A DNA stretch of 64,000 bases from Mesostigma viride (GCA_009746045.1 RPFO01000403.1:98124-162123), one strand, 5' to 3'. Positions 26,781 through 38,480 are shown, numbered from the stretch's first letter. Notes: a model not told the origin generated them from the letters alone. A program made the numbers and translations.

Positions 26781-28920
26781 AAGGCACCCATGTAAAAATA
26801 AACAAAGCCAACGCTAACAAGGGATACCATATCATGGTCCGGTAGTCCGTTTTCCCCCACGCGAACATCCGGTCTGAGGATGCGGACGGCGCGGCTTTCT
26901 ACTCCCCCAACCACCAACCTGACTGTCATCGTGGCTCTGGACTTTGAGGGAGGCGGCCGGCACTTGCTCATTGACGTTTCTGTGGCTCGCCCCTTGGCTC
27001 TAAGCCATGTGGTTGGTGCATCCCAGGCGGCGGGCTACACTGCGGATCGGGCTTAGCGGGCCAAGCTCGCGGCCTATGGGGACGTCGGGCACCACCGTGT
27101 GGTGCTCTTTGTTTTGGAGGAGTTCGGGGCCATGGGGACCCTGACCGCCGGCTTCTTTATGCTACTTTTTCTGAGTGCTGGGCACCGGCTCCGGGAGGAC
27201 CGCCCGGACCTGGAGGGCCAGCAGGCCCCTTGGTCAGCGCGGACCTGGACATCGTATTGGCGCGCCAACGCCTTTCGGTAGCCATTACCCGGGCTATGGC
27301 TTGGCCCTCTGGCGGCCGCGCGCCTGGCAGTAGCGCCTGCGGACGTCCCCGCGCCGCCCACGCCGCCCGCCGCTGAGCAGGACTACACGTACCCAGCCCT
27401 GACGCAACCCCTGGTTGACCCCAACGAGCTACCGCAGTTCACCGAGCTCGAGCTGAGCACCGCTGCCAAGCAACTCCGCTTCTACGCCGCCGTTGGACCT
27501 GACCAGCTCCCCGCCCCGGTAATTAAGCTGACAGCGCCCACGGTGTTCCTGCTTGACGTCTGCAACCGGATCCTGCTTGCCGACGCGCCGCCAATTCCTG
27601 CTGAGTGGCAGCACAGCTACCGTATTATGCTGTACAAAAACAAAGGTTCCCCTGTCACGAACCCGCCAACTACAGAGGAGTCTGCATCCAGAGCGCCGCA
27701 CTCAAGTTGTTCATGCGCATGATCCTCAACCGCCTTCGTTCTGCTCTCGACCGTCACCTGCGGGGAAAGTCAAATGGGCTTTCGTCCTGGGCGCAACACC
27801 GTCATGGCCATCTTCGTCGCACGTCGCCTCTACGAGGAAATCGCTCTCCTGCAACCTGGTGAGTTTCCCACCATCCTGATCTTCGTCGACTTCATCAAGG
27901 CTTTTGATTCTGTCCTCGATCTGGGACGCTCTATGGGCTGTACTTGCTCGCGCTCGCGTCCCCACTCCCCTGATTACCGTCATCCGCACGCTGTATGAGG
28001 GGTCGACCACATCGGTGCACACTCAACACGGCATTACCCCGCCATGCCCACTGTAGACTGGCGTCTGGCAGGGTTGCGTCCTGTCGCCGTACCTGTTTAT
28101 CAGGCGGAGCCAATTTTCGGAAGAACCGTTAGGTTCGCCAGAATTGGCGAAGCTTATAAGGCCGTACACGTGAGAAAACATAGGAATAGGGGATAAAAAT
28201 CCGTCAATCCATACATACTTCCACCGACTTTTTCCAAATTTGCAAGCATAAGGGTGAGGTTCTTCCGAAAATTGGCTCCGCCGTAGAGTTTCAACGGGCA
28301 AGTTGCAAACACGCACGTTACTTGATTATTGTAGTGGATTATGTTATGCGCCAGGCACGTGCTCGCTTTGCTAGCATTGCAGGCCGTGCCCCTGCCAGGC
28401 CTAGCGATCACGAACGAGGTTGGAGAAGGGGGGCCGACTAACAAGCAGAATTCACTACTAGCTGACCTAGCTCATGTATGCCGACGACATCACGCTCATC
28501 GCGAAGCCGGAGTCTGCCCAACTTTGGCTGGACTGCCTGGCGCTCGAGGCTTGGGCGGTTGGTCTAGAAATCAGCCCCAAAACGGAGGCCCTGGCCCTCG
28601 GCATGGCAGGGCCCCCACCCACACTCCGCCTCTTAGACGACACTGAGGTCAACTACCCTCCTTCAGGCCGCTTCAAGCTGCTCGACAGTTGGCTTCCGGA
28701 CTGCGAGGACGACCTGACGACACGGATCGGCATGGCATGGGCGCACCTCCGGCCATGACCACCGCCGCTGGTGCATGGAGCAACCCCGCCCTACCGGCCT
28801 ACCCTGGATCGTCAAGCGTGACCTCTTCAAGGTCGTCATTCTGACGATCCTGACCTACGGCGCCGAGACCTGGAAACTGACGCAGGAGCTGGAGCAATGA
28901 CTCGACAGCACCGTCACCAA
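26781..28920 (+). mobile_element. LINE (non-LTR retrotransposon) copy A, decayed ORF2
   Basis: Contains in order a region rich in Asp/Ala/Leu (27050-27290), then reverse transcriptase blocks: FTELELSTAAKQL and GPDQLPAPVIKL (27440-27530), IPAEWQHSY (27595), GFRPGRNTVMAIF with FVDFIKAFDSV (27774-27915), and the catalytic YADDITLI (28477-28500) with LEISPKTEALALG. Stops and frame changes occur throughout, and a 225-bp insertion splits it at 28101. Copy C on the minus strand (33812-40110) is its close relative, and small indels separate the two. Dead copy. Confidence 0.85.
28101..28325. mobile_element. 225-bp insertion with inverted repeats inside LINE copy A
   Basis: Comparison with copy C (39111-39160 region) shows extra DNA exactly here. 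A 25-bp segment starting GGCGGAGCCAATTTTCGG at 28103 is repeated in inverted form ending GGCTCCGCC at 28282. A further 43 bp, without a match on the left, follow. No clear target duplication is seen beyond one ambiguous base, so the family is unassigned. Confidence 0.6.
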
Positions 28921-28933
28921 TTAATTAACTAAT

Positions 28934-29350
28934 TAAACACGTGCTCCCGTTGGGGAGTCACGGAGCACTGAAGTGCTTTTAATCCCTGTGTGTGCACTAC
29001 AAGAGAAAGGGCAGAGACCCCCCAGTCTCCTTCATGCCAAAGGCATGCCACAGCTGCAATCGGGCGCGCTAGCTAAAAGGGCAGGCTAACGATCCGGCAA
29101 ACTGTGGGTGCAATAAGACCCATGTAAGCGTGGCATAACAAGTATAGCGTGGGCAAGTAATCTGACCATAGCACGGGCGTAGCATGGCTGTACTAGGACT
29201 AGGCTAAGGCTATGGCTGGTTGTGTACCGTGCGTTGGCGGCACGTGACTAGGTATGTTGGCACAGCTAGGCAAACATTCTAGGCATGGCTGCCTTAGCGG
29301 CAGTGACTCCAATGGTTACAATTGCTTAAGGGCTATTGCTATTGATCTAT
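28934..29350 (-). repeat. Direct repeat 1 of 2, downstream of LINE ORF1
   Basis: About 410 bp nearly identical to 30622-31036. On the minus strand it covers the end of ORF1 (tail containing GGACGCCCCCAGCGGGCTA) and the sequence after it. The two copies flank ORF1 in the same orientation, but they are downstream-of-ORF1 sequence rather than LTRs. Confidence 0.8.
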
Positions 29351-30113
29351 AGCCCGCTGGGGGCGTCCACATCTTGTGGTTGATCATCAGGTCCCCGCCC
29401 CTCCAGTATACACCTTGGGCTTCTGGGGGTCGATCCTGCTTATGGCGGAGGTATTCCGGCCACAGGTCGCGTCGCTGCTGTTGCTGAGCGGGGGTCAGGT
29501 CGTCATCCAGCGTCCAGGTGAGGTCGTGCAACCTCTTGCGACGAGAGAGGAACCGCTGCTTATCCTCAGGGGAGGGGAAGGTGAGCAGGACTGGTGGGGG
29601 AGCCGCCTTGTCCCGTGAGTGGGGAAGGCGGTGGCACCCACGCAGTTCTACCTCACCTACCAGGCCCATGAGGGTAAGAAGCTGGTTCTTGAGCTCGTCA
29701 GCAAGAGAGGTTGACGTCTCACCTGGCTTCTGGGGGAAGCGACGTAGCACCACTCGGCACTCGCGGCGAGCGCGGCGGCGGTCGGTGACCTCCCGTTGCT
29801 GGGCCTGGCGGTGGTCCTCCAGCTCCTGGAGCTTCGTGGCGATGGCGTCGGTGGTGGAGGCGGTCGCTGACCGCAGCAAGTCAGCGTAGGAGAGCGGCGG
29901 GAGGTCACCAGCATCCTGTCGGGGTGGCTGGGATGCAATGGTGGCCGTCTGCTCCGCTATCTTGGGGACCTGTGTGGCCAGGGCCTCGGTGTGGGCGGTG
30001 ATGGCCTCAAGCTTCTTCATGAGCAGGCTGCACTTGCCCTCCACCTGGTTAAGGCGAGAGACCATCACCAAGGTGCTGCGCAAGGCCCTTAACATCCCCT
30101 TTGGTTTGCACAT
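29316..30113 (-). CDS. LINE ORF1 protein, L1-ORF1p-like (nucleic-acid chaperone)
   Basis: An intact frame of about 265 residues. It has a coiled coil (KLEAITAHTEALATQVPKI and KLQELEDHRQAQQREVTDRR), then an RRM-like core (RRECRVVLRRFPQ ... LLTFPSPEDKQRFLSRRK) and a C-terminal domain (DDDLTPAQQQQRRDLW ... WTPPAGYRS). This order matches the Transposase_22/L1 ORF1 family, whose members bind LINE RNA as trimers. The first 16 or so residues are antisense to ORF2 sequence, so the original start was lost at a junction near 30062. Confidence 0.75.
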   Translation of the reverse strand: MCKPKGMLRALRSTLVMVSRLNQVEGKCSLLMKKLEAITAHTEALATQVPKIAEQTATIASQPPRQDAGDLPPLSYADLLRSATASTTDAIATKLQELEDHRQAQQREVTDRRRARRECRVVLRRFPQKPGETSTSLADELKNQLLTLMGLVGEVELRGCHRLPHSRDKAAPPPVLLTFPSPEDKQRFLSRRKRLHDLTWTLDDDLTPAQQQQRRDLWPEYLRHKQDRPPEAQGVYWRGGDLMINHKMWTPPAGYRSIAIALKQL

Positions 30114-30600
30114 TAGTAATGACTCAGGATTTGTACGCTGATTTGCCCTATGTTTCCCACATTATTAGGCACAGGCGCCTGCATGGGCCTAGCCGGGCAC
30201 CTGGCCCGCACAGATCAGCAGGTAGACACATCAGATAGACTAGCTGGCACCAAGTCCGCCCAGCCTGGGCGATATGTCCTCACCTGGCGTGCCCCAGGCC
30301 GCCGCCCGCGCGGCAGGGCCGCCACCCGTGGACTTAATTCGTGATAGACTCGGCATGGACATGTGCTACACTAGACGTGACGGGCTCACACCCGGGCAGC
30401 CCCCTGGTTTGTCTGTAATATGGAGGCAGTCACGTGTCTATTAATTAATTAATGGAGGCAGATGGTACGCAAGGATAGATGGCAAGTAGTGATGAAGGAG
30501 ACCATCCCCAAGTATGTGGGGGCTCCGCGTTTGACCGCGTATGGCATTCATAGCGATTCGGGACGCCGTGCCCACATCCCAGCTGTAACTATAGGACCTA
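30063..30600 (+). mobile_element. LINE ORF2 3' fragment (sense)
   Basis: Encodes KVLRKALNIPFGLHISN and later text matching the antisense copy at 33890-34380. It contains a 24-bp micro-insertion at 30429-30452 flanked by TGGAGGCA duplications. Frame is broken. Confidence 0.75.
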
Positions 30601-30621
30601 ATTAATTAATTAATTAAGTAA

Positions 30622-31036
30622 ACTCGTGCTCCCGTTGGGGAGTCACGGAGCTCCGAAGTGCTTCCCTGTGTGTGCACAACAGGAGAAAGGGCAGAGACCC
30701 CCAGTCTCCTTCATGCCGAAGGCATGCCACAGCTGCATTCGGGCGCGCTAGCTAAAAGACATGCTAACGATCTGGCAAACTGTGGGTGCAATAAGACCCA
30801 TGTGAGCATATCATAGCAAGGAGCGTGGGCAAGTAATCTGATCGAGGCCATGACGTAGCATGGCTGTACAAAGACTAAGCTAAGGCTGTGGCTGGTTGTG
30901 TACCGTGCGTGAGCGGTGCACGTGACTAGGTATGGTGGCACAGCTAGGCATGCAAACATTCTAAGCATGGCTGCCATGGCAACAGTGACTACCAATGAAG
31001 TCAAGCTAGGGCTATTCTAGTCTAGCCCGCTGGGGG
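30622..31036 (-). repeat. Direct repeat 2 of 2, downstream of LINE ORF1
   Basis: Second copy of the repeat at 28934-29350, with indels of a few bases. It ends with GCCCGCTGGGGGCGTCC next to a short LINE 3' end. Confidence 0.8.
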
Positions 31037-31460
31037 CGTCCTATAGGACCTAGATAGGAGGTATAGGACCTAGATAGCTTACTACACCATCCATTCCATC
31101 CCATGTTCCCCTCCCACTGAGGACTTATGCTCACGTGACGCAGTCACGTGACTATTAATTAATTAATTAATTAATTAAGTAATGGCTGACATCTTGCTCC
31201 GCCGTACACAAGCTGACTTTGCGGCGCAGCGCGGTCATTAGGCTGTTTTACTTCATTCCGCGGTGCATGTGGATCGAGTGTCTCATGGCTGTATAGTTGT
31301 TATGTCGTGGTATCTCTTGTTAGCGTTGGCTTTGTTTCCTTTTACGTTGGTGCCTTTACTCTGATGTAAGTAATTATATTTTTAATATATAGACATTAAT
31401 TAATTAATAGACACGTGACTGCGTCACGTGAGCGTAAGTCCTCAGTGGGAGGGGAACATA
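31037..31460. mobile_element. Two short LINE 3' ends in opposite orientation
   Basis: 31037-31180 ends, on the plus strand, with TCACGTGACGCAGTCACGTG and TTAA repeats. 31395-31460 carries the same terminus in reverse, beginning with TTAA repeats. Between them lies sequence that is partly the inverse of 26790-26825. Confidence 0.65.
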
Positions 31461-32440
31461 GAGGCGGGCAGAGTCATGAACGAGAGACATAGTTGTTATA
31501 TTGTCTCGCTTAATAACAAAAAGTCGGCATGCTATGGTGCATGGATTTCAACACGAATTCCCGACACAATTAAAAATAATTAAATTAAATTATAACATGC
31601 CTCCGTGGGGAGGTCATGTAGCACATATTTCATGATGGATGGGGTGGAGGAAGCCGCGTGATCGAACGATCCTAATTCTATCCGACACAATTACGCATAA
31701 TAAAATCTTCAATGTCGGACTGCAAAATACTGCTTGGCCACATTCTCCAGATTCCAACCGTACTACTTTTGGCCAACGTAATTTCCCCGTCGCAGGCCTT
31801 TACAACGCTGGGAACGCGACCGCTTACCGCCAGCCACGCCATTGAAGCTGCTCCCAGCGGCACACCGGGTGCCTCTGGTTGCTCCACGCCGATCGGTAAG
31901 CAGGCAGGCAAACGAAGTTGCAGTGCTGCCGGCAAGAGCGCGGTCTTTCCCAGTTTGCTGTTGGCCTGTTTTCCTCCACCGAAACGCGGCCACTTCAAGA
32001 TTTCATCCGGCTCACACGAGAGCAAGCGTCAGAAGTGCTCCTGGCGCATATTGAGGCTGACACTGCTCTAGATGCTGGGGGTACTGCTCCTAGCTGTCCG
32101 CAAAAATGCAGACCTAACTGCCTGCATGGCTGGGATGATGCCGCCCTATTAATTAATCATGGCGACCATATGCAGCTACTATCAGTGTTCCGACTCCAAC
32201 CTCGTGGCTAGCTCTAGCATCTTTTGCCCACTCCAACGCCTTGCTTGGTCGACTCCAACAACCCTAATCAGATCAGGGTTAATGAGTCGCGCCTTGCCAC
32301 AATTAATGATTCCAAGAAAACTTTTCTAGCTTAGTATCCAAGAGAGCTTCAAACCCATGGAAGATCAGATTGCGGCTATCACTGCATGCCCAGTGCGAGG
32401 AGTCCCGTGCCATGCACCTTTCACGCGCTGCCTTCTCTGC
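31461..32440. other. Unassigned spacer in the LINE nest
   Basis: An open stretch at 31712-32071 (about 119 residues, Ser/Pro/Lys rich) has no recognisable domain and may be part of a LINE 5' region. Nothing else is supported. Confidence 0.35.
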
Positions 32441-32445
32441 TGGCC

Positions 32446-33766
32446 TCTCACGAGCAGCCTGCCGCGCCAAAAGCTACGCTGCCGTGCAACCAAGCAATTA
32501 ACCGACCCAGATCTATATCCAGGATCTTTACAAGAAAGCTGCCGAGTCTGGCGCTGCTGCTGTTCTCAAGCAAAAAGACGCTGCAATCCGCATTAACGCA
32601 ATATCGTGGTTTGGAGGCTTCCCGAAGGCTTCGCGCTCTCTTGGGGAGTGTTGAGACTGATGCATCACTCCTGGACAGCATCAAGGGCCTGCATTCTTGG
32701 GCAATCTGCATGGAGCTCGAGTACCTCGTCCGTGTTGAGCGCGCAGGCGGCACGTGTCGGTGGTCCCACTGGGCCTGTCGTGGTGACCATGGCTGATCTG
32801 AACGGCAAGCCGCTGGCTAGCTGTCTTGAGAGTTGAGGGTCCGCAAGGAGCTGCATGGTACGCACATTAGCCTCGACGAGGACTACACGAAGGAGCACGG
32901 GTGGCTCGCAAGAAAGCCGCCCTTGCCCGCGGCCAGATGTTCAAGCAGCCCGTTCCTCCCTTCAATTGCTGCTAGGCGTCCGCCTCGCATGCACGTCCGC
33001 TGGCGGCATGACCTCCAAGACTTATGTCGTCTTCATCAATGGACTGCCTATATCCCCCTCCCGGCTAGCCCTCAACGTCGCCCCGCGCGCCAATTAAGTT
33101 ACAGTCTCACAAGCAGCTTGCCGCCAAAAGCTACGCTGCCGTGCAACCAAGCAAACCGACCCAGATCTATCCAGGATCTTTACAAGAAAGCTGCCGAGTC
33201 TCAGGCGCTGCTGCTGTTCTCAAGCAAAAAGACGCTGCAATCCGCAAACGCAATATCGTGGTTTGGAGGCTTCCCGAAGGCTTCGCGCTCTCTTGGGGAG
33301 TGTTGAGACTGATGCATCACTCCTGGACAGCATCAAGGCCGGCCCTGCATTCTTGGGCAATCTGCATGGAGCTCGAGTACCTCGTCCGTGTTGAGCGCGC
33401 AGGCGGCACGTGTCGGTGGTCCCACTGGGCCTGTCGTGGTGACCATGGCTGATCTGAACGGCAAGCCGCTGGCTAGCTGTCTTGAGAGTTGAGGGTCCGC
33501 AAGGAGCTGCATGGTACGCACATTAGCCTCGACGAGGACTACACAAAGGAGCACTGAGGTGGCTCGCAAGAAAGCCGCCCTTGCCCGCGGCCAGATGTTC
33601 AAGCAGCCCGTTAATTCCTCCACTTGCTGCTACAGGCGTCCGCCTCGCATGCACGTCCGCTGGCGGCATGACCTCCAAGACTTATGTCGTCTTCATCAAT
33701 GGACTGCCTATATCCCCCTCCCGGCCAGCCCTCAACGTCGCCCCGCGCGCCAATTAAGTTACTCAC
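32446..33766 (+). repeat. Tandem duplication, 2 x about 660 bp, of ORF1-like sequence
   Basis: Units 32446-33104 and 33105-33766 are nearly identical and differ mainly by 2-5-base indels that put the frames out of register. In unit 2, the frame reading KQKDAAIRKRNIVVWRLPEG resembles the coiled-coil to RRM joint of LINE ORF1 proteins, so the unit is probably a decayed ORF1 from a second LINE family. Confidence in that origin is low. Confidence 0.8.
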
Positions 33767-33811
33767 CGCTTCCTATAAAGCCAGCTTGAATTTTGCTCCA
33801 TGGCCGCCTTA

Positions 33812-34822
33812 AATTAATTAATAGACACGTGACTGCGTCACGTGAGCATAAGTCCTCAGCTAGTGGGAGGGGAACATGGGATGGAATGGATGGTGTAAGC
33901 TATCTAGGTCCTAGTTACAGGGGTGTGGGCACCGCGGCCCGAATCGCTATGAATGCCATACTTGGTCACACGCGGAGCCCCCACAGGCAAGTTGGGGGTG
34001 GTCTCCTTCATCACTACTTGCCATCTATCCTTGCGCACCATCTGCCTCCATATTACAGACAAACCAGGAGGCTGCCCGGGTGTGAGCCCGTCACGTCTAG
34101 TGTAGCACATGTCCATGCCGAGTCTATCACGAAAAGTCCACAGGTGGCGGCCCTGCCGCGCGCGGCCGGGGGCACGCCAGGTGAGGACATAACGCCCAGG
34201 CTGCATGGGCGGGCTTGGTGCCAGCTAATCTATCTGATGTATCTACCTGATCTGTGCGGGCCAGGTGCCCGGCTAGGCCCAGGCGCCTGTGCCTAATAAT
34301 GTGGGAAACATAGGGCAAATCAGCGTACAAATCCTCATTACTAATGTGCAAACCAAAGGGGATGTTAAGGGCCTTGCGCAGCATCTTGGTGACGGCGCCG
34401 TCGAGTCGTTGCTCCAGCTCCTGCGTCAGTGTCCAGGTCTCGGCGCCGCAGGTCAGGATCGTCAGAATGACGACCTTGAGGAGGTCACGCTTGACGATCC
34501 GGGGTAGGGCGGGGTTGCTCCACCAGCGGCGGTGGTCATGGAGGTGCGCCCACGCCATGCCGATCCGTGTCGTCATGTCGTCCTCGCAGTCGGGAAGCCA
34601 ACTGCATGCCGAGCAGCTTGAAGCGGCCGGAAGGAGGGTAGTTGACCTCGGCATCGTCTAAGAGGCGGAGTGTGGGTGGGGGCCCTGCCACACATGTGCA
34701 TGCCGAGGGCCAGGGCCTCCGTTTTGGGGCTGATTTCTAGACCAACTGCCCGAGCCTCGAGCGCCACTGAGGCAGTCCAGCCAAAGTTGGGCAGACTCCG
34801 GCTTCTCGATGAGCGTGATGTC
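33812..34822 (-). mobile_element. LINE copy C, 3' half of ORF2 and 3' end
   Basis: Minus-strand copy: 3' terminus with TTAA tail and CACGTGACTGCGTCACGTG hairpin (33812-33845), then, upstream on its own strand, KMLRKALNIPFGLHISNEDL, the ILTCGAETWTLT segment and LEISPKTEALALG. It is cut at 34822 by the CACTA element and continues at 38990. Confidence 0.85.
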
Positions 34823-34849
34823 CACTAGGAACTCAATTTCTGAGAAAAT

Positions 34850-35180
34850 TCTCAAAACCCTCAATTTTCTCACCTTTTGTGAGAATTTTTTGAGAAAATT
34901 GAGAAAAATCTCAATTTTTTTCCGCAAACGCTAGGCAAAAAATCTCACCAGGGTGAGATTTTGGTGAGAAAAAGGGCGTTTTGGTGAGATTGGGGTGAGA
35001 AAAAACCCTAAAGTGAGAAAAAAGGTGAGAATGGGTGAGAAAAAGGCAGAAAGATTGAGAAAATTGAGAAAATTGAGAAGTTTCTCACCAACACGAGAAA
35101 AATCACTAACACGAGAAAAATCACAAGTCAACGTGGTGAGAAATTTCTCACCAAGAGTGTAACACGAGAAAAATCATGAG
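34850..35180. repeat. Left subterminal repeats of the CACTA element
   Basis: Some 25 degenerate copies of GTGAGAAA or TTGAGAAA in one orientation. Their mirror set is at 38640-38980. Confidence 0.9.
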
Positions 35181-35328
35181 CTTTATTTCATTAAGTCCTT
35201 AACGTGAAAAAAAAACTCAACACCACTTTGATATGCATTGTAGGGTGCACAAAGGTGCAATATAGGGTTGTCATACAATATAAAACAGCACATCATTCCA
35301 TAAACAATGCTGTCATGCCCAAATTAAA

Positions 35329-36303
35329 TCAAAAGTCATCTTCTTCAGAACTGCTGTCCGAGGGGTTGCTTGCATCAACATCATCTTCTGATGACATAGT
35401 GTCATCCCCACTAGTGTCGCAATAGTTCACAGCTTTACGCTGCCTTCCACTGGCCCTCTTTGCCATAGGGACCTCCTCAATTACAACGGTGGGCTGGCTA
35501 GGTCCAGCATCTGTGGGAGCACCACGCTTGCGGCTGCGCCCTCGAGCAGGTGCCTTGCCAGCGCGGCGCACCACGTCGCCATCACCTACGTCTGCCGCTG
35601 CCACCTTCTTCTTCTTCTTGGACCCCTTCTTCTTGCCTTTCTTCTTGCCACTAGGCGGTGGCATCGGCTCACCCTCCTCAATCACTTCAAACTGCGGCAT
35701 GGTGGGGAAATCTGCTGCCACGCTGTGATACACATGGTTACTGAGGGAAGATTGCGCCTGGTGTGCCATGCTCCATGGCAGTTTGGCAGGGATTACCACC
35801 ATTTCGGGAGCATAGCATTCATCGACGACATACCCAACTGAGCTCACTGCACCTGGCAACACAAGGCGCGACGACCTGGGGGCCTGTGCGCTGCTGATGA
35901 CCACCAACCTCTCGTGGGGCAGGTGAGCGACATGAAGGCGATCAAAAAGCTCCACCTTCAACAACAGCTGCCATTCCCAGCCCCCTCGTGGGTACTCTAA
36001 CCTGGCCTTCAGAATGTGTGTGATGAAACCAAAGTCTACACCGCCCGGGCCATGCACCGCAACTCCCGCATTCTTGTGCCGCTTTCCCAGGGATTGGTCC
36101 GCAGCCTCTGTGCGGTAGTTGAACCCGTGTATCCTGACTTTGTGGAAAGAATCCGCGTAGCGCTTCACGCCCCCACACGCCGCTACAATGCCTTGCGGCA
36201 CAAGCGGCGTCAGGTTTAATGATGCCCATGCAATCACGTTGAACGTTGTGTCAGCACAGCGATCTCGCCTGCATTCAAACAAACGCACCCGATAACCCAG
36301 CAA
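35329..36303 (-). CDS. CACTA-associated protein, possible DUF4216-like C-terminal part
   Basis: About 324 residues, open at its 5' side, so probably a 3' exon. The middle part (FNYRTEAADQ, KNAGVAVHGPGG, VDFGFITHILKARLEY, LLLKVELFDRLH) has the layout of the DUF4216 domain found in plant CACTA transposase genes: a Tyr/Arg/Thr strand, Asn-x-Gly-Val, an aromatic-Gly-x-Ile step, then a Leu-rich strand with Phe-Asp. A Lys-rich stretch (GKKKGKKKGSKKKKK) looks like a nuclear localisation signal, and the tail is very acidic (DDTMSSEDDVD ... SSSEEDDF). Position inside CACTA termini supports a transposon role. The domain call is by eye only. Confidence 0.55.
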   Translation of the reverse strand: MLGYRVRLFECRRDRCADTTFNVIAWASLNLTPLVPQGIVAACGGVKRYADSFHKVRIHGFNYRTEAADQSLGKRHKNAGVAVHGPGGVDFGFITHILKARLEYPRGGWEWQLLLKVELFDRLHVAHLPHERLVVISSAQAPRSSRLVLPGAVSSVGYVVDECYAPEMVVIPAKLPWSMAHQAQSSLSNHVYHSVAADFPTMPQFEVIEEGEPMPPPSGKKKGKKKGSKKKKKVAAADVGDGDVVRRAGKAPARGRSRKRGAPTDAGPSQPTVVIEEVPMAKRASGRQRKAVNYCDTSGDDTMSSEDDVDASNPSDSSSEEDDF

Positions 36304-36705
36304 AGAGTATTATTATTAAGTATTGGTTATTAAAAAAAATAGAACGATACAACACAGGACGCTTTTACTGGCGGCAAGATCATGGCACCCGGATGGGTAA
36401 AACCAAACAAACTAGATATTAATTACTAGGGCTGGCTTTGTGACAGTAAAACATGATTGCATGGCTAATCCCAAGGCGCCTTTCAATAGGACTGAATTAA
36501 AATAACCAAAGCAGACGGCGTAAGTAGCATTTGCAAAAAACAAGGCTCACCAGTAGGCCTCGTCGCCATTCGCAGGGTCGCTGTAATCAGCCTTGGGAAG
36601 GGCATCTTCTACCAGCAAATCCCTTGCGGCGCGTTGTGTCAGCACAGCGATCCCCCCTGCATCCAAACAAAGGCACACCGATAACCAAGCAAAGAGTATG
36701 CAAAT
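36240..36705. repeat. Two direct copies of a 70-bp segment in the CACTA element
   Basis: GTTGTGTCAGCACAGCGAT and the 50 bases after it occur at about 36246 and again at about 36633 with few changes. The first covers the 5' limit of the transposon gene, which suggests an exon-edge duplication. Confidence 0.75.
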
Positions 36706-38329
36706 GTGTAGCCTTGTTCATTGAAATTATGGCTGGCTTACGCAAAGAGCGACTGTAAGATGACCTATACAGTGGGGCCGGAAACAGCTTGCTTGATCAG
36801 GGCGTGTTTTTCGAGCTTCACTGGCCGGGAGTGTCTAGTGGTGAGAACCATTGCTGCGATCGCTTTCCCACCATTTACGAGGAAATACCCGCAAATGAAA
36901 AACCACTGAAACGGTCTAGCTAGTCAGTCATTACATTAGCCACATGCCATCATGCATGTTTCCAAACGTCCAGGAACTGCACACGGTGCAAATGCCATTT
37001 GCAGTGCAAAAATCCAGAGGACACGACCTCATTGCTTCATATTTGTATGCAGAAGACTAAAAAAGTAACATGCATTAATGGCCCGCATGCATAAAGGGCC
37101 TGAATTCTGATGCGGGCCCAACGGCAGCACCGCCAAAGCAGATAAGGGCCCGCAGTCTGATGCGGGCCCCACGGCACCACCGCCATAGCAGAGCTCGAAG
37201 GTCGTGGTGCGCGTGAAACGTACGTATGCCCTTTGTCGGTAGGTGCCGTTGGGGTCAAATTGGGTGCCGCCAAAATCGGGCCGACGCGTCAATAGACTGA
37301 GGCCGTCGATGAGAGCCATCATGCGGCTTGGGGAACTTCAGCTAAGTTAACTTAACGCAAACCACTGGTCGCCCGCGTCGGGAACCGGCCCAACGGCTCT
37401 CCCGCAACAGAAAATTACGCGGCATACTGCATAAGTCGTCGGATTGTTACATTTCGACGGTCAAGATTTCATGATGAGGTTTGCGTTCAATTTGCCGCAG
37501 TTTGCCGCCCAGAGAAAGTAGTTGTTGGACTCGTTGCCCACGATGAAACACAATCAAGCAAGCCGTTTCCGGACCCACCGTGTAGGTCATGTAGTCGCTC
37601 TTCACGTCAGCCAGCCGTAATTTCAATGCACAAGGCTACACATTTCCATCTCCATTCATATTCATAATCCTGCACGACTCGAAAACGCGGACAAGATAAC
37701 GGCAGGCTCGAGCTACCATGGTCCGGATTCTCCCGATTTCTGGCCTGCGCTGGTTGTCTCCTTGATATTGGCAACTCTCTCCGGTAAGAGATTTTCCGCA
37801 GTTTGGCTGTTTCGAAACGTTCATTACGTGAGATGCCTTCGGATCAGGAGACTCACACAGCCGCGAAATCATGCCAAAGGTCATATGTTCGATCCCTTGC
37901 TGGTAGCTTCTGAGCTTTCTTATTTTCTGTGTTCCGCGGAATCTCAGATTTGGGCCGCTAGCGTTTTCACGCTTGTTGCTTTCTGATCCGACGACAACGT
38001 TGTGCCTTGCTCGTGTGACATCTGGCGCATGGTGTGATTCATGTGTATGGTGCTGCCTTGCCACATGGGGCTGCTTTGCCATAAGAGTGAGTGTTGGGTT
38101 CTACACATTTGCTGCATGGACCGTTAGGTGCTGGTGAGCTCTTCCTTGTAGAACGCTTACATCTATGTCAAGGATCTGATTTCTTTTCCTCTTGCGTATA
38201 TTGTGTCGGTTTGCTTTATTTCTTGCAGGGACCACGAGAGTAAAATGCAAGCGGTTCCACTTTCAAGTCAGCATGTGACGCCCTGTCGACCGGCCCGCTT
38301 TGTTAGCTAGCTACCATATAGTATTTGAT
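36706..38329. other. Interior of CACTA element, no gene assigned
   Basis: Contains a GGGCCCGCAGTCTGATGCGGGCCC-type hairpin near 37125-37170 and a short minus-strand open stretch (37029-37322, with TYRQRAYVRFTRTTTFELCY) of unknown meaning that could be another exon of the transposon gene. Confidence 0.4.
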
Positions 38330-38480
38330 GATAGGCATTGAATGCGGAAGATGTCATAACGCCATAACAGACTGTGTTGAACAGGCATTGAATGCCGAAG
38401 ATGTCATAACGCCATAACAGACTGTGTTGAAAAGGCATATTTGAATGCCGAAGATGTACATAACGCCATAACAGTGTTGA
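38330..38480. repeat. 50-bp tandem repeat, 3 copies
   Basis: Three units with core GAATGCCGAAGATGTCATAA followed by CGCCATAACAG, just inside the right subterminal region of the CACTA element. Confidence 0.9.

Noticed and set aside
28934-31036. The two 410-bp direct repeats as LTRs of a retrotransposon
   Set aside because: They contain the end of LINE ORF1 and its downstream sequence, lack TG...CA ends and a primer-binding site, and differ by indels in a LINE-rich area.
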